A stretch of 39,976 nucleotides of DNA from assembly GCA_937898525.1 (NCBI GenBank), contig CALCBC010000033.1:1-39976 (forward strand), read 5' to 3'. Shown here piece after piece: positions 15,835-23,637 of this stretch. Position 1 is the first letter of the stretch, and the number at the start of each line of letters is the position of its first letter. The stretch comes from an uncultured Sphingomonadales bacterium. GTDB lineage: Bacteria; Pseudomonadota; Alphaproteobacteria; Sphingomonadales; Sphingomonadaceae. The position numbers and the translations under genes are program-made. Under the pieces are notes generated by a model. That model was not told the DNA's origin. It saw only the letters and a program-made list of their open reading frames with translations, and ran no database searches.

Positions 15835-16385
15835 TGCGCCGCGTCCTCCAGCCACTGCGAGCCGAGCAGCAGCAGCAGCTTGACGTCGATTGCGTGCCCG
15901 CGAGCGCGGTGATCGGCGATGACATCCGCGATCCGGTCGAGAGGCACGCGGTGAACCACGATGTCCTCGTGCTCGGTCCCGCCGCCTTCGCCGACTCTGG
16001 TGAGCCCCGTCGCCCGGAGCAGCGTGAAGCTTTCGCCCAGCATCCCGGGGGACGACCAGAATTCGCCGAGATCCTCCCACTGCGCGGCGCGGTAACCGGT
16101 TTCCTCCTCGAGTTCGCGTACCGCGCTGTCGATGGCGGATTCGCCCTCGGTTTCGTCGCCAATCAGCCCGGCCGGCAGCTCCAGGCAGAACCGGCCGAGC
16201 GGCACCCGGTACTGCTCGACGAGGAGCACCTCTCCGGCGTCGAGCGCGAGGATCACGGCGGCGCGAATTCCGCGCGCGCGGCTCGCGTACTCCCACCGCC
16301 CGCGGCGCCTTGCCTCGATAAAGCGGCCGGACCATTCGACCTGTTCGGGGAGCCGGGCGTCGGGGGGTAGGGGGCGTTCGGACAC
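15831..16385 (-). CDS. Nudix hydrolase, ADP-ribose pyrophosphatase-like
   Basis: 184-residue Nudix hydrolase. The Nudix box matches the canonical pattern exactly: G, five residues (DETEG), E, seven residues (SAIDSAV), then RELEEETGY. Upstream are the ADP-ribose-pyrophosphatase-like strand VLLVEQYRVPLGRFCLELPAG and afterwards the FWSSPGMLGESFTLL block. It would hydrolyse ADP-ribose or a similar nucleoside diphosphate derivative in the cytoplasm. Start is GTG at 16385, eight bases after the TPM-domain gene. It is the middle gene of a run of minus-strand genes from lemA to the ketopantoate-reductase-like gene. Confidence 0.9.
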   Translation of the reverse strand: MSERPLPPDARLPEQVEWSGRFIEARRRGRWEYASRARGIRAAVILALDAGEVLLVEQYRVPLGRFCLELPAGLIGDETEGESAIDSAVRELEEETGYRAAQWEDLGEFWSSPGMLGESFTLLRATGLTRVGEGGGTEHEDIVVHRVPLDRIADVIADHRARGHAIDVKLLLLLGSQWLEDAAQ

Positions 16386-16393
16386 GCCCCGGC

Positions 16394-17071
16394 CTATAGC
16401 TCGATAAGCCGGTCCGGCAACTCGTTGGTGTCGTTCTCGTCGCGCGGGAAGTGCTCGGCGAGCACCGCGCCCACCTGTTCGACCGCGGCAATCATCCCGT
16501 CAGCAAGGCGGCCTTCGCGGACGTGCACGAGCAGGGCCGCCATGGCGTCGCCCCAGATTTCCGGAGGCACTTTCGAGGCGATGGCCTCGTCGGCGAGGAT
16601 CTCGGCACGATGCTCGCGCATCGACAGGTAGATCAGGATGCCCGTGCGTCCGTGCGTACGGCGCTCGGCGCCGACCTTGAACAGGCTGACCGCACGCTCG
16701 AGCGTCCGCTGGGTCTTGATGTTCGGCAGGACGAGCCAGAACTTGAGCGGCGGCCACAACTGCAGCAGCCAGACGACGAGGAACTTGACGATCGCCGCGC
16801 TCGCCGCGAGCGTGAGGACTTCGTGCGGGGTCCAATCGTGCGCCCAGTTGTCGAGCGCGCTGTCGACCAGCCACAGCCAGAAGTCGGGGAAGATCGCCAG
16901 CACGACCAGCACGGTGAACGCCGCGAAAGCCGACCAGGCGAGGGCGACGTCGCTGTAGCCGTCCGAGCGCTCGGCGACGACGGTGACGATTTCGCCGGCC
17001 GTGCGCGATTCCGCCTCGGCGACCGCCGCGGTGACGCGCGCGTGATCGGCCTCGCTGAGATAGCCGGCCAT
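16394..17071 (-). CDS. TPM-domain membrane protein
   Basis: 225 residues from ATG at 17071, starting MAGYLSEADHARV. It contains a TPM-type domain split by two membrane segments: AWSAFAAFTVLVVLAIFPDFWLWLV near residues 44-68 and the AASAAIVKFLVVWLLQLWPP helix near residues 89-108. The C-terminal part (RTHGRTGILIYLSMREHRAEILADEAI..KVP) is the TPM repeat-like core. It begins one base after the stop of the YgcG-like gene, so coupling is near certain. TPM proteins accompany LemA in many bacteria; a role in membrane protein or stress homeostasis has been suggested, with no firm biochemistry. An alternative alanine-rich extension upstream is a shadow of the glycine-rich tail of its neighbour. Confidence 0.85.
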   Translation of the reverse strand: MAGYLSEADHARVTAAVAEAESRTAGEIVTVVAERSDGYSDVALAWSAFAAFTVLVVLAIFPDFWLWLVDSALDNWAHDWTPHEVLTLAASAAIVKFLVVWLLQLWPPLKFWLVLPNIKTQRTLERAVSLFKVGAERRTHGRTGILIYLSMREHRAEILADEAIASKVPPEIWGDAMAALLVHVREGRLADGMIAAVEQVGAVLAEHFPRDENDTNELPDRLIEL

Positions 17072-17072
17072 C

Positions 17073-17903
17073 CTACCAGCTCCCGCTCGCGCCGCCGCCA
17101 TTGAAGCCGCCGCCTCCGCCGCCGAAGCCGCCGAAGCCGCCTCCGCCTCCGCCCCAGCTGCTTCCGCCGCCCCAGCCGCCACTCGAGCGACCGCTGTTCA
17201 TCGCCGCGTTGATCGCGGTCCACAGCAGCACGTTGCCGACCGCATTGCCGACGCCCCCCCCTCCGCGGTAGCGCCGCCCGCGCGCGCCGCGGCTGAAAAC
17301 CGCGGCGAAGATCACGATCATGACCACCCAGAACACCACGCTGGCGATCCCCGGAGCGGCGTCACGTGCGGCGCCGGCGCGGGCGGCGCGCTCGGCCTCC
17401 TCGATGGCTTTGGCCTGGGCCGGGTCCATGTCTAGCTGCGCAATGATCGCGTCGACGCCTTCGGCGATCCCGCCGGACAGGTCCCCGGCTTTGAACCGCG
17501 GCGTGATGACGTCGCGGATGATCCGGCCCGACATGATGTCGGTCATGCGTTCCTGCAGCCCGCGCGCCGTGTGGACGCGGATGCGCCGCTCATTGGGGGC
17601 GACGAGGAGCAGCAGGCCGTTCTCGGTTTCCGCGCCGCCGATCTCCCAGAGCTCGGCGAGGCGCTGCGCGTACGGTTCGATCTCCATGCCGTCGAGCGAC
17701 GGTACCGTGGCCACGATGATCGCGCGCCCGGTCGTCCGGTTATAGTCGCGTAGCCGAAGGTCGAGCAGTTCCTCCTCGCCGTCGGTGATGATGTTCGCCC
17801 CGTCGTAGATCGGCCCGTCGGGACGCGGCGGGAAGTCCTGGGCCCCTGCCGGCGCGCCCGCGAGCGCGGCCAGCAGGGCCAGCCAGGCGAAGATCCAGCG
17901 CAT
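17073..17903 (-). CDS. TPM-domain protein, YgcG-like with Gly-rich tail
   Basis: 276 residues: signal peptide (LLAALAGAPAGAQ), a periplasmic TPM domain (YDGANIITDGEEELL, IIVATVPSLDG, NGLLLLVAPNERRIRVHTARGLQ, RIIRDVITPRFKAGDLSGG), a linker with EEAERAARAGAARDAA, one transmembrane helix (IASVVFWVVMIVIFAAVF) and a glycine-rich tail of GGGG and GFGG runs ending GGGASGSW. This is the usual YgcG/TPM architecture. It lies between lemA (11-base gap upstream) and a second TPM protein. The glycine codons make the DNA at about 17090-17180 look repetitive, but it is coding. Confidence 0.9.
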   Translation of the reverse strand: MRWIFAWLALLAALAGAPAGAQDFPPRPDGPIYDGANIITDGEEELLDLRLRDYNRTTGRAIIVATVPSLDGMEIEPYAQRLAELWEIGGAETENGLLLLVAPNERRIRVHTARGLQERMTDIMSGRIIRDVITPRFKAGDLSGGIAEGVDAIIAQLDMDPAQAKAIEEAERAARAGAARDAAPGIASVVFWVVMIVIFAAVFSRGARGRRYRGGGGVGNAVGNVLLWTAINAAMNSGRSSGGWGGGSSWGGGGGGFGGFGGGGGGFNGGGASGSW

Positions 17904-17914
17904 CGCGAGCGCGG

Positions 17915-18589
17915 TCAGTTGGCTGCGGCCGCGGGCGCCTCGCCGTCCGCGTTGTCGTTCGCCGCAGGTGCCGCCGGCGCAGCCGGAACGCCGATGTTGT
18001 CGAGGTTGACCGTCGGCGCGGTCTGCGCGGCGGACGTCGCCTCGAACGGCACCATCGGCTTGGCGCCGTGGATGATTCGCGCGCCGATGATATCGGGGAA
18101 CGTGCGGATCGTCGTGTTGTAGGCGCGCACGGCCTCGTTGTAGCGATCGCGCGCGGTGTTGATGCGGTTCTCGCTGCCTTCGAGTGCGGTCATCAGGTCG
18201 GCGAAGCGCGCCTGGCTCTGCAGCTGCGGATAGTTCTCGACCACCGTGCGCAGCTGCCCAAGCGCCTGGGTCAGCTCGTTCTGGGCCTCCTGGAAGCGGC
18301 GGAACTCCTCGGGGTTCGACAGGTCCTCGGTGGTGATGTTGATCGAGGTCGCGCGGGCGCGCGCGTCGGTCACGGCGGTGAGGATCTGCGATTCGGAAGC
18401 AGCGGCGCCGCGCACGGCGGCGACGAGGTTCGGGATCAGGTCGGCACGGCGCTGGTAGGCGCTCTGGACGTCGGCCCAGCGGGCCTTCGCTTCCTCCTCG
18501 GCCGCAGGCACCGAATTGATGCCGCAGGCGGCGAGCGACAGCGCGGCCAGGGCAACGAAGGCTGCGCGAAGCGTGGTCATGACGGACAT
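17915..18589 (-). CDS. lemA: LemA family lipoprotein
   Basis: 224 residues. The signal sequence ends in the lipobox LAAC (Cys22), and the LemA core follows: AEEEAKARWADVQSAYQRRADLIPNLV with long helices, then QSQARFADLMTALEGSENRINTARDRYNEAV and FPDIIGARI. The tail is Ala/Pro-rich. LemA proteins are membrane-attached coiled bundles of unclear function, usually beside TPM-domain genes, as here. Three ATGs are available; 18589 is chosen because AGGGG lies exactly six bases before it, whereas the ATG at 18595 touches the SD sequence. Confidence 0.92.
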   Translation of the reverse strand: MSVMTTLRAAFVALAALSLAACGINSVPAAEEEAKARWADVQSAYQRRADLIPNLVAAVRGAAASESQILTAVTDARARATSINITTEDLSNPEEFRRFQEAQNELTQALGQLRTVVENYPQLQSQARFADLMTALEGSENRINTARDRYNEAVRAYNTTIRTFPDIIGARIIHGAKPMVPFEATSAAQTAPTVNLDNIGVPAAPAAPAANDNADGEAPAAAAN

Positions 18590-18731
18590 CAGCATCCCCT
18601 TTCGGCGCGCGGGGGTCGGGGCCGCGCTGTGTTAGTTAGATAGCACACGTAGTCGGGCGTTCAAGAACCGACCGGTTGCAGGCCGGCGCGACGGGTGCCA
18701 CTCTGCAAGCCTGACATCGGGGAGAACAACC

Positions 18732-19145
18732 ATGCTGCAGGAATTCAGGGCCTTTATCGCGCGCGGCAACGTGCTCGATCTCGCGGTCGCGGTGATCATC
18801 GGCGGGGCGTTCGGCACGATCGTCACCTCGCTGACCGAGGACGTGATCATGCCGGTGGTCGGCGCGATCTTCGGCGGGGCGGACTTCTCGAACTACTTCG
18901 TCCTGCTCAGTGTTCCCGCCGGCTACGAGGGCTCCACCACCGACTACGCGGCGCTCAAGGAAGCGGGAGCGGCGATGTTCGGCTACGGCGCCTTCATTAC
19001 CGCGGTGATCAACTTCCTGATCCTCGCTTTCATCATCTTCCTGCTGGTGCGCACCGCGAACAAGCTGATCTCGAAGAAGGAGGAGCCTGCCGGCCCGACC
19101 GAGATCGAGCTGCTGACCGAGATCAGGGATGCGCTGAAGAAGTGA
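18732..19145 (+). CDS. mscL: Large-conductance mechanosensitive channel
   Basis: 137 residues, normal for MscL. The N-terminal helix and first membrane segment are textbook: QEFRAFIARGNVLDLAVAV, IIGGAFGTIVTSLTEDVIMP. The periplasmic loop carries GGADFSNYFVLL; the second membrane segment is ITAVINFLILAFIIFLLVRTANK, and the C-terminal helix EIELLTEIRDALKK. It forms a pentameric pore that opens on membrane tension to release solutes at osmotic downshock. GGGGAG precedes the ATG. It stands alone, divergent from lemA and followed by a hairpin-forming repeat array. Confidence 0.97.
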   Translation: MLQEFRAFIARGNVLDLAVAVIIGGAFGTIVTSLTEDVIMPVVGAIFGGADFSNYFVLLSVPAGYEGSTTDYAALKEAGAAMFGYGAFITAVINFLILAFIIFLLVRTANKLISKKEEPAGPTEIELLTEIRDALKK

Positions 19146-19148
19146 GGG

Positions 19149-19264
19149 TTTGAGGCAGCAGGCAGCAGGGATGGGCTGATTTGAGGCAGTAGGCAGCAGG
19201 CAGTAGGCAGTAGAATCTGTTTTCGAGACCTGCTGGCCGGTCGACCCTGCTGCCTACTGCCTAC
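19149..19264. repeat. GGCAGYA heptamer array with 17-bp inverted partner
   Basis: Heptamers GGCAGCA/GGCAGTA occur in two blocks, each introduced by TTTGAGGCAG (19149 and 19180). An inverted block at 19246-19262 pairs perfectly over 17 bases with 19184-19200, with a 45-base loop. It sits between the mscL stop and the tmRNA promoter and would form a long stem, perhaps ending mscL transcription. Slippage-prone heptamers suggest variable copy number. Confidence 0.7.
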
Positions 19265-19277
19265 GTCCCCCCCTCAC

Positions 19278-19305
19278 TTCACATTAAGCCGCCAATCCCT
19301 ATATA
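19278..19305 (+). promoter_or_regulatory. Likely tmRNA promoter
   Basis: TTCACA at 19278-19283 and TATATA at 19300-19305 are separated by 16 bases, close to a sigma-70 promoter, and lie just ahead of the tmRNA gene. A GCCGGC-CTCG-GCCGGC hairpin at 19313-19328 would be at or near the 5' end of the precursor. Confidence 0.5.
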
Positions 19306-19340
19306 CGCCCCTGCCGGCCTCGGCCGGCTATGGCGATAAA

Positions 19341-19638
19341 CTGCGGTGTGTAATAGGCACAGCGGACCCGGGGGCAGTACCCGGCGGCTCCACCAAGATC
19401 CCCGTTCCGGCGGGAGTCCTGACGGGGCCGAACCAGGATCGACGTGTGTTGAAAGACACTGTTTTCGCCCGGGCTGAGTAACCCGTCAAAGGCTCAAAAC
19501 CTACAAGTGCCAACGACAACGAAGCACTTGCTCTCGCTGCGTAATGTGACGGCCTAACGGCCTGAATTTACAAAGCTAAGAGCACGGTTGGACCGAACCG
19601 GGTAACAGAATCGGATACCGGGGGCCCGGGGGAGCCTA
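19341..19638 (+). ncRNA. ssrA: tmRNA, circularly permuted two-piece gene
   Basis: Permuted alphaproteobacterial tmRNA gene, which rescues stalled ribosomes. The acceptor piece comes first, ending GGCGGCTCCACCA at 19395, with a T-arm CCGGG-GGCAGTA-CCCGG. After an excised spacer, the coding piece begins GGGGCCGAACC at 19424. Its GGGGCCG pairs with CGGCTCC of the acceptor piece to form the seven-pair acceptor stem (one G-U). The tag frame at 19509-19544 reads ANDNEALALAA then TAA. GCCTA near 19634 can pair with TAGGC near 19355, joining the two pieces. Outer ends are approximate; GGGGGA/TCCCCC at 19628-19653 may belong to the precursor's 3' processing region. Open frames crossing this region are not genes. 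Confidence 0.93.
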
Positions 19639-19676
19639 GCAACAGAATCCCCCACCTCTCACAGGATGAACGCCCT

Positions 19677-19928
19677 TTATGCCGACAGATCGCTCCGGCT
19701 TGTCTCGGCCTGGGCGGCGCGTTCGTACTTGAGCCCGTCGAGGATCTTGGCGCCGGCCATGAGCACCGCGACGTTGCAGGCGAGGAACAGCATCCAGCCG
19801 CGCCAGTCGGGCATGTCCTCGAGGTAGTGGGCGCCGCGGCTCGCCGCGCCGAGGGCCAGAGCGTAGATGATCACGAAGGCCTCAAGGCGGGTCTTGATCA
19901 CGAACAGCCGGGCGACCTTGCGCAACAT
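19677..19928 (-). CDS. Small membrane protein of unknown function
   Basis: 83 residues from ATG at 19928. A basic N-terminus (MLRKVARLFVIKTR) precedes one hydrophobic segment (AFVIIYALALGAASRG) and a second (GWMLFLACNVAVLMAGAKIL), with the C-terminal tail LKYERAAQAE. Two membrane helices with both ends probably cytoplasmic. The composition and codon use look coding, and similar small proteins occur in sphingomonads as I recall, but I know no function. It is convergent with ssrA and is followed upstream by the ast genes after 117 bases. Confidence 0.7.
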   Translation of the reverse strand: MLRKVARLFVIKTRLEAFVIIYALALGAASRGAHYLEDMPDWRGWMLFLACNVAVLMAGAKILDGLKYERAAQAETSRSDLSA

Positions 19929-20045
19929 CGCTTCCCACCGATTGCTTAATGGACGATGCAGGAATGCGCGCGCCGGCGGCCAAGTTCCAGCAAAAAGAAT
20001 GGTTAACGCGGCGAACCGTACAAATCGTCCCGGCAGGAAACAGGC

Positions 20046-21293
20046 TCAGGCCAGTTCGTCGAGCCCGAGCTTGTCGAGAAGCGCGGCTCGCGCGGCGCGA
20101 ATCTCTGCGGCGAGCGCCTCGTTGCCGACGTCGCGCGGATCGATCTGCTCGGGCCAGTGCCGACGGACCACGTCTTCGATCAGCTCGGCTTTCGCTTCGT
20201 CGAGCAGGAATCGAGGGTCCACGGTCGCGGGATCGGCGACGACACGCAGCCGCAGGCACGCCGGCCCGCCGCCGTTGGCCATCGACTGGCGCACGTCGAC
20301 CGGCACCACGCGTCGGATCGGCCCGTTGCCCGCGAGCAGCGCGTCGAGATAGGCGCGCACGGTTGCGCTTTCCCAGGCCTCGAGCGGAATCACCAGCGCC
20401 TGCTCGCCTTCGGGCAGAGTGACGAGCTGGGCGTTGAACAGGTACGAGCGGACGGCCTCGGCGAGGCTTACCGACGCTTCCGGCACGACCACGAATTCGG
20501 CCTCCGGGAACGCCTGGCGGATGGCGGCGAAGGTGCTGTCGGGATCGGCAAACGCCTTCTCGTGCGCGAACAGCACGCTTTCGTTGGCGACCGCGACGAC
20601 ATCGTTGTGGAACGCTCCCGCATCGATCGCCTCGACCGACTGCTCGACGAACAGCACACGCGCCGGGTCGAGCCCGTGGCGGCGGGCGACGATCCGGCTC
20701 GCCTGCTCGTGCTGGCGAGCCGGGAAGCGTCCGCTGCTGCGGCCGTAGACGAAGATCTCCACCCCCGGCTCGCCGTGGGCGCGGGTCAGCCGCATGTGAT
20801 TGGCCGCGCCCTCATCGCCGAAGCACGGCGGCACCGGATCGTGCACGGCGAAGTGCCGCGGATCGGCGAAGGCGAGCCGGAGCTGGCGCAGCGTGTCGGG
20901 CCACTCGTGCGAGCGGTGCGGCATCGTCACGAGGTTGGCCACGGTCAGGTGGCAGCGCCCGTCGGCCGTATCGGGCGCGGGCGAGACGGTGGCCGCGTTG
21001 GCGGTCCACATCGATGAGGCCGACCATGCGCCGGCAATCAGCACCGGGTCGGTCTGCGAGTCGGCCGCGATCGTCTCGAGCCACGCGGCGTTAGGCCGGG
21101 GTAGGGGGACGAAGAATCCCTGCGCCAGACCAAGCGCTACGTTGCCGCGCATCTTTGCCAGTCCCTGCAGGGCCGCCGCGCGGGGATACGATACGTCGCC
21201 TGCATGCGCCGTCGCGGCGAGGTTGCCGAAGCTGAGCCCGGCATAGTTGTGGCTCGGGCCGACGAGGCCGTCGAAGTTGATCTCGGTCAGCAT
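20046..21293 (-). CDS. astB: N-succinylarginine dihydrolase
   Basis: Second enzyme of the arginine succinyltransferase pathway: succinylarginine to succinylornithine, CO2 and two ammonia. 415 residues, slightly shorter than the E. coli enzyme. The N-terminus EINFDGLVGPSHNYAGLSFGN is diagnostic, as are SSMWTANAATVSPAPDT and FHNDVVAVANE (active-site His). The nucleophilic Cys lies in NGGGPACLRLRV. ATG at 21293 gives the family N-terminus. It is the last gene of a minus-strand operon after an M20 hydrolase and astA (22-base gap). astC, astD and astE are not in the window. Confidence 0.96.
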   Translation of the reverse strand: MLTEINFDGLVGPSHNYAGLSFGNLAATAHAGDVSYPRAAALQGLAKMRGNVALGLAQGFFVPLPRPNAAWLETIAADSQTDPVLIAGAWSASSMWTANAATVSPAPDTADGRCHLTVANLVTMPHRSHEWPDTLRQLRLAFADPRHFAVHDPVPPCFGDEGAANHMRLTRAHGEPGVEIFVYGRSSGRFPARQHEQASRIVARRHGLDPARVLFVEQSVEAIDAGAFHNDVVAVANESVLFAHEKAFADPDSTFAAIRQAFPEAEFVVVPEASVSLAEAVRSYLFNAQLVTLPEGEQALVIPLEAWESATVRAYLDALLAGNGPIRRVVPVDVRQSMANGGGPACLRLRVVADPATVDPRFLLDEAKAELIEDVVRRHWPEQIDPRDVGNEALAAEIRAARAALLDKLGLDELA

Positions 21294-21315
21294 GCGCCCG
21301 TCATCCCGTGAAGGC

Positions 21316-22329
21316 TCACCGCGCCACGCTCCACACCGTGTCGCCCGGCTCGACGCCGAGCAGGTCGGCCGCCTGTTGGTCGATGACCACGCCGTCCTCG
21401 GCCGCCTCGCGCAGGCCGTAGCAGCAGCGGAAGCCGGAGAGTCGGCCCGTGGCGATCAGCGCGCGCTCGCCGCCGGTCGAATCGGTCCGGATAACCGTGT
21501 CGCAGCGCGCTTCGGCGATCGAGCGGACCTGGTCGGTCCGCGCCGTCATCGTCGGGCCACCGTCGAAAATGTCGATGTAGCCTTCGAAGGCGAACCCTTC
21601 TTCCTCGAGCATTCGCATCGCTGCCCGACCGCTGGGATGCGGCACGCCGATCGCGCTGCGCGCGCTTTCGCTGAGCATCGCCACGTAGACCGGGTGCTTG
21701 GGCATCAGATCGGCGATGAACTGGTTGCCGTGGATGGCGTTGAAATAGTCGGCTTCCTGGAAGGTCATGCCGAAGAAGCGGCCGGCGACCCCGTCCCAGA
21801 ACGGCGAGCCGCCGCGCTCGTCGAGCACCCCGCGCAGCTCGGCGAGGATGCGGTCGGCGAAACGCGCGCGGTGCATGGCGATGAACAGGTAGCGGCTGCG
21901 CGCGAGCAGCATGCCGAGCCCGCCTGCGCGCTCGCTGGGGTGCAGGAACAGCCCGCCGACCTCGCTCGAGCCCTCTAGATCGGTGACGAGGCTCAGCAAC
22001 TCGGCGCGCACGGTGCGGTTGAGCTCCTGCGAGTGCTGGGTCAGCGTGGTCAGGCGGTAGGAATAGAACGGCCACTGCTGTCCGACCTGGGTCATCAGCT
22101 GGCAGGTTCCGCGCACTTCGCCGGTTCCCGCCTTCTCGAGCACGAGAACGAACTGTTCGTCGGCCAGCGTGTCTTCATGCCGCGCGTAGGCGGCCTCGGC
22201 GCGCTCGAGCTTGCGGGCGAGCGCCTTGCGGTCGGGCGGCAGGTTGGTGAAGCCGCCGCCGGTCAGCTTGGCCATCTCGTACAGCGGCTCGAGGTCGGCG
22301 GCCGTCGCGGCGCGCAGGCGGAAACTCAC
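21316..22329 (-). CDS. astA: Arginine N-succinyltransferase
   Basis: First enzyme of the arginine succinyltransferase pathway: transfers succinyl from succinyl-CoA to arginine. 337 residues. Family blocks: FRLRAATAADLEPLYEMAKLTGGGFTNLPPDR, the TQVGQQWPFYSYRLTTLTQHS segment, LFLHPSERAGGLGMLLARSRYLF, FQEADYFNAIHGNQFIADLMPKHPVY and the late PSGRAAMRMLEEEGF. The start is GTG at 22329, overlapping the TGA of the M20 hydrolase (GTGA), so the two are coupled. It is followed by astB. Confidence 0.96.
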   Translation of the reverse strand: MSFRLRAATAADLEPLYEMAKLTGGGFTNLPPDRKALARKLERAEAAYARHEDTLADEQFVLVLEKAGTGEVRGTCQLMTQVGQQWPFYSYRLTTLTQHSQELNRTVRAELLSLVTDLEGSSEVGGLFLHPSERAGGLGMLLARSRYLFIAMHRARFADRILAELRGVLDERGGSPFWDGVAGRFFGMTFQEADYFNAIHGNQFIADLMPKHPVYVAMLSESARSAIGVPHPSGRAAMRMLEEEGFAFEGYIDIFDGGPTMTARTDQVRSIAEARCDTVIRTDSTGGERALIATGRLSGFRCCYGLREAAEDGVVIDQQAADLLGVEPGDTVWSVAR

Positions 22330-23537
22330 AGGGCTTCTCCCGAGGCAAGGCGGTGAAGGACGAGCGCGGACAGGGCCGCGCGCTCGGCGAGCGAGGAGAC
22401 GATCAGGTATTCGTCGGGCGAGTGGATCGCTCCGCCGCGCACGCCCATCGTGTCGACCACCGGCACGCCGCAGGCGGCGATGTTGTTGCCGTCACAGACC
22501 CCGCCACTGGCCTGCCAGCCGATCCGCTGGTCGAGGTCGGCGCCCGCCTTCCTGACCAGGTCGAACAGCCGTTGGGCGGCTTCGTCGACCGGCTTCGGCG
22601 GTCGCGAAATGCCGCCGTGGACGTGTGTGATCACTTCGTGATCGATCTCCAGATTGCGCAGCAGGTGACGGAATTTGGCAGAGAACTCAGCTGCTGCGTG
22701 CTCGGTCTTCGGACGGATGTTGAAACGCAGGACCGCATGGTCCGGCACGACGTTGTTGGCCGATCCACCATCGATCTTCGCCGGGTTGACGGTCAGCTCG
22801 TTGGTCTCGAGGACCTTGAGCTCCAGCGCCAGCGCCGCCGCGGCGACGACCGCGTTACGGCCGTCCTGCGGGTTGCGCCCGGCGTGCGCAGAGCGCCCGG
22901 AGATCACCACGCTGTAATTGCCGCTCCCGCCGCGCGCGTGCGCCAGCGTGCCGTCGGGAAGCGCGGCGGGCTCGTAAGTCAGCGCTGCCGCCTTGCCGCG
23001 CGCGAGCTCGGCGATCAGCGGCGCCGACGACAGCGAGCCGGTCTCCTCGTCGGAGTTGATCATCACGTCGTAGCCGACCGAAGCCGCCGCGGGCATCGTC
23101 TCGAACGCCTCGAGCGCGGCTAGCATCACGGCGATGCCGCCCTTCATGTCGGCCGCGCCCGGTGCATTGAGCGTGTCGTCGTCGAGCCAGCGGCCCTCCT
23201 GGAACGGGTGCTCGGGCGCGAACACCGTGTCCATGTGCCCGGTCAGCAGGAAGCGCCTTTCAGCGGTCGGGCGAACGCGCAGCACGAGATGCTTGCCGTG
23301 TGCAATCTCGACCTCCTTGCCGGCCGCGTCGACGGCCGCAACCGGCGCCGGTTCACGCAGTGCGATGCCGCCGGGCAGCACGGCGAAGGCTTCGGCCAGC
23401 TCTTCGGCCTGCCGGGCGAGGCCGGCAAGGTTGCCGGTGCCGGTGTTGATCGCGCTCCAGCACTGCGCGCGGTCAAGCATCGGCGCGGGGTCGATCGAGC
23501 CGACCAGCCTCTGCTCCTCGTCACTGAGTTGTTTCAT
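22326..23537 (-). CDS. M20-family metallohydrolase coupled to astA
   Basis: 403-residue zinc hydrolase of the M20 (ArgE/DapE/carboxypeptidase G2) family. Metal and catalytic residues are visible: His101 and Asp103 in TGHMDTVF, Asp130 in GAADMKGG, Glu164-Glu165 in NSDEETGS, and a late His in GGAIHSPDEY. The dimerisation domain includes SGRSAHAGRNPQDG. M20 enzymes remove acyl groups from amino acids. Being coupled to astA and with astB beyond, it may desuccinylate a pathway intermediate (succinylglutamate or succinylornithine) in place of AstE; this is inference. ATG at 23537 starts MKQLSDEEQ. The longer frame upstream is a shadow of the divergent malate synthase. Confidence 0.9.
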   Translation of the reverse strand: MKQLSDEEQRLVGSIDPAPMLDRAQCWSAINTGTGNLAGLARQAEELAEAFAVLPGGIALREPAPVAAVDAAGKEVEIAHGKHLVLRVRPTAERRFLLTGHMDTVFAPEHPFQEGRWLDDDTLNAPGAADMKGGIAVMLAALEAFETMPAAASVGYDVMINSDEETGSLSSAPLIAELARGKAAALTYEPAALPDGTLAHARGGSGNYSVVISGRSAHAGRNPQDGRNAVVAAAALALELKVLETNELTVNPAKIDGGSANNVVPDHAVLRFNIRPKTEHAAAEFSAKFRHLLRNLEIDHEVITHVHGGISRPPKPVDEAAQRLFDLVRKAGADLDQRIGWQASGGVCDGNNIAACGVPVVDTMGVRGGAIHSPDEYLIVSSLAERAALSALVLHRLASGEAL

Positions 23538-23637
23538 GTGCAACGAAGTCCCTACCCCCGCGCGGGCATCTGTCAAACCCCACTCGCGTTGTGGCCCATG
23601 CGCGCCTAGGGGGGAAGCGGGGAAAGAGGAGCGGGCC

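Noticed and set aside
14887..16491. Extended 534-codon version of the ketopantoate-reductase-like gene
   Set aside because: The extra part is the shadow of the Nudix gene, and the Rossmann motif starts right after ATG 15834.
17085..17190. Apparent tandem repeat of GCC/CCG-rich triplets
   Set aside because: It encodes the glycine-rich tail of the YgcG-like TPM protein, which is normal for that family.
19328..19519. Short minus-strand open frame over ssrA
   Set aside because: The region folds as a permuted tmRNA with acceptor stem, CCA and tag frame; the open frame is incidental.
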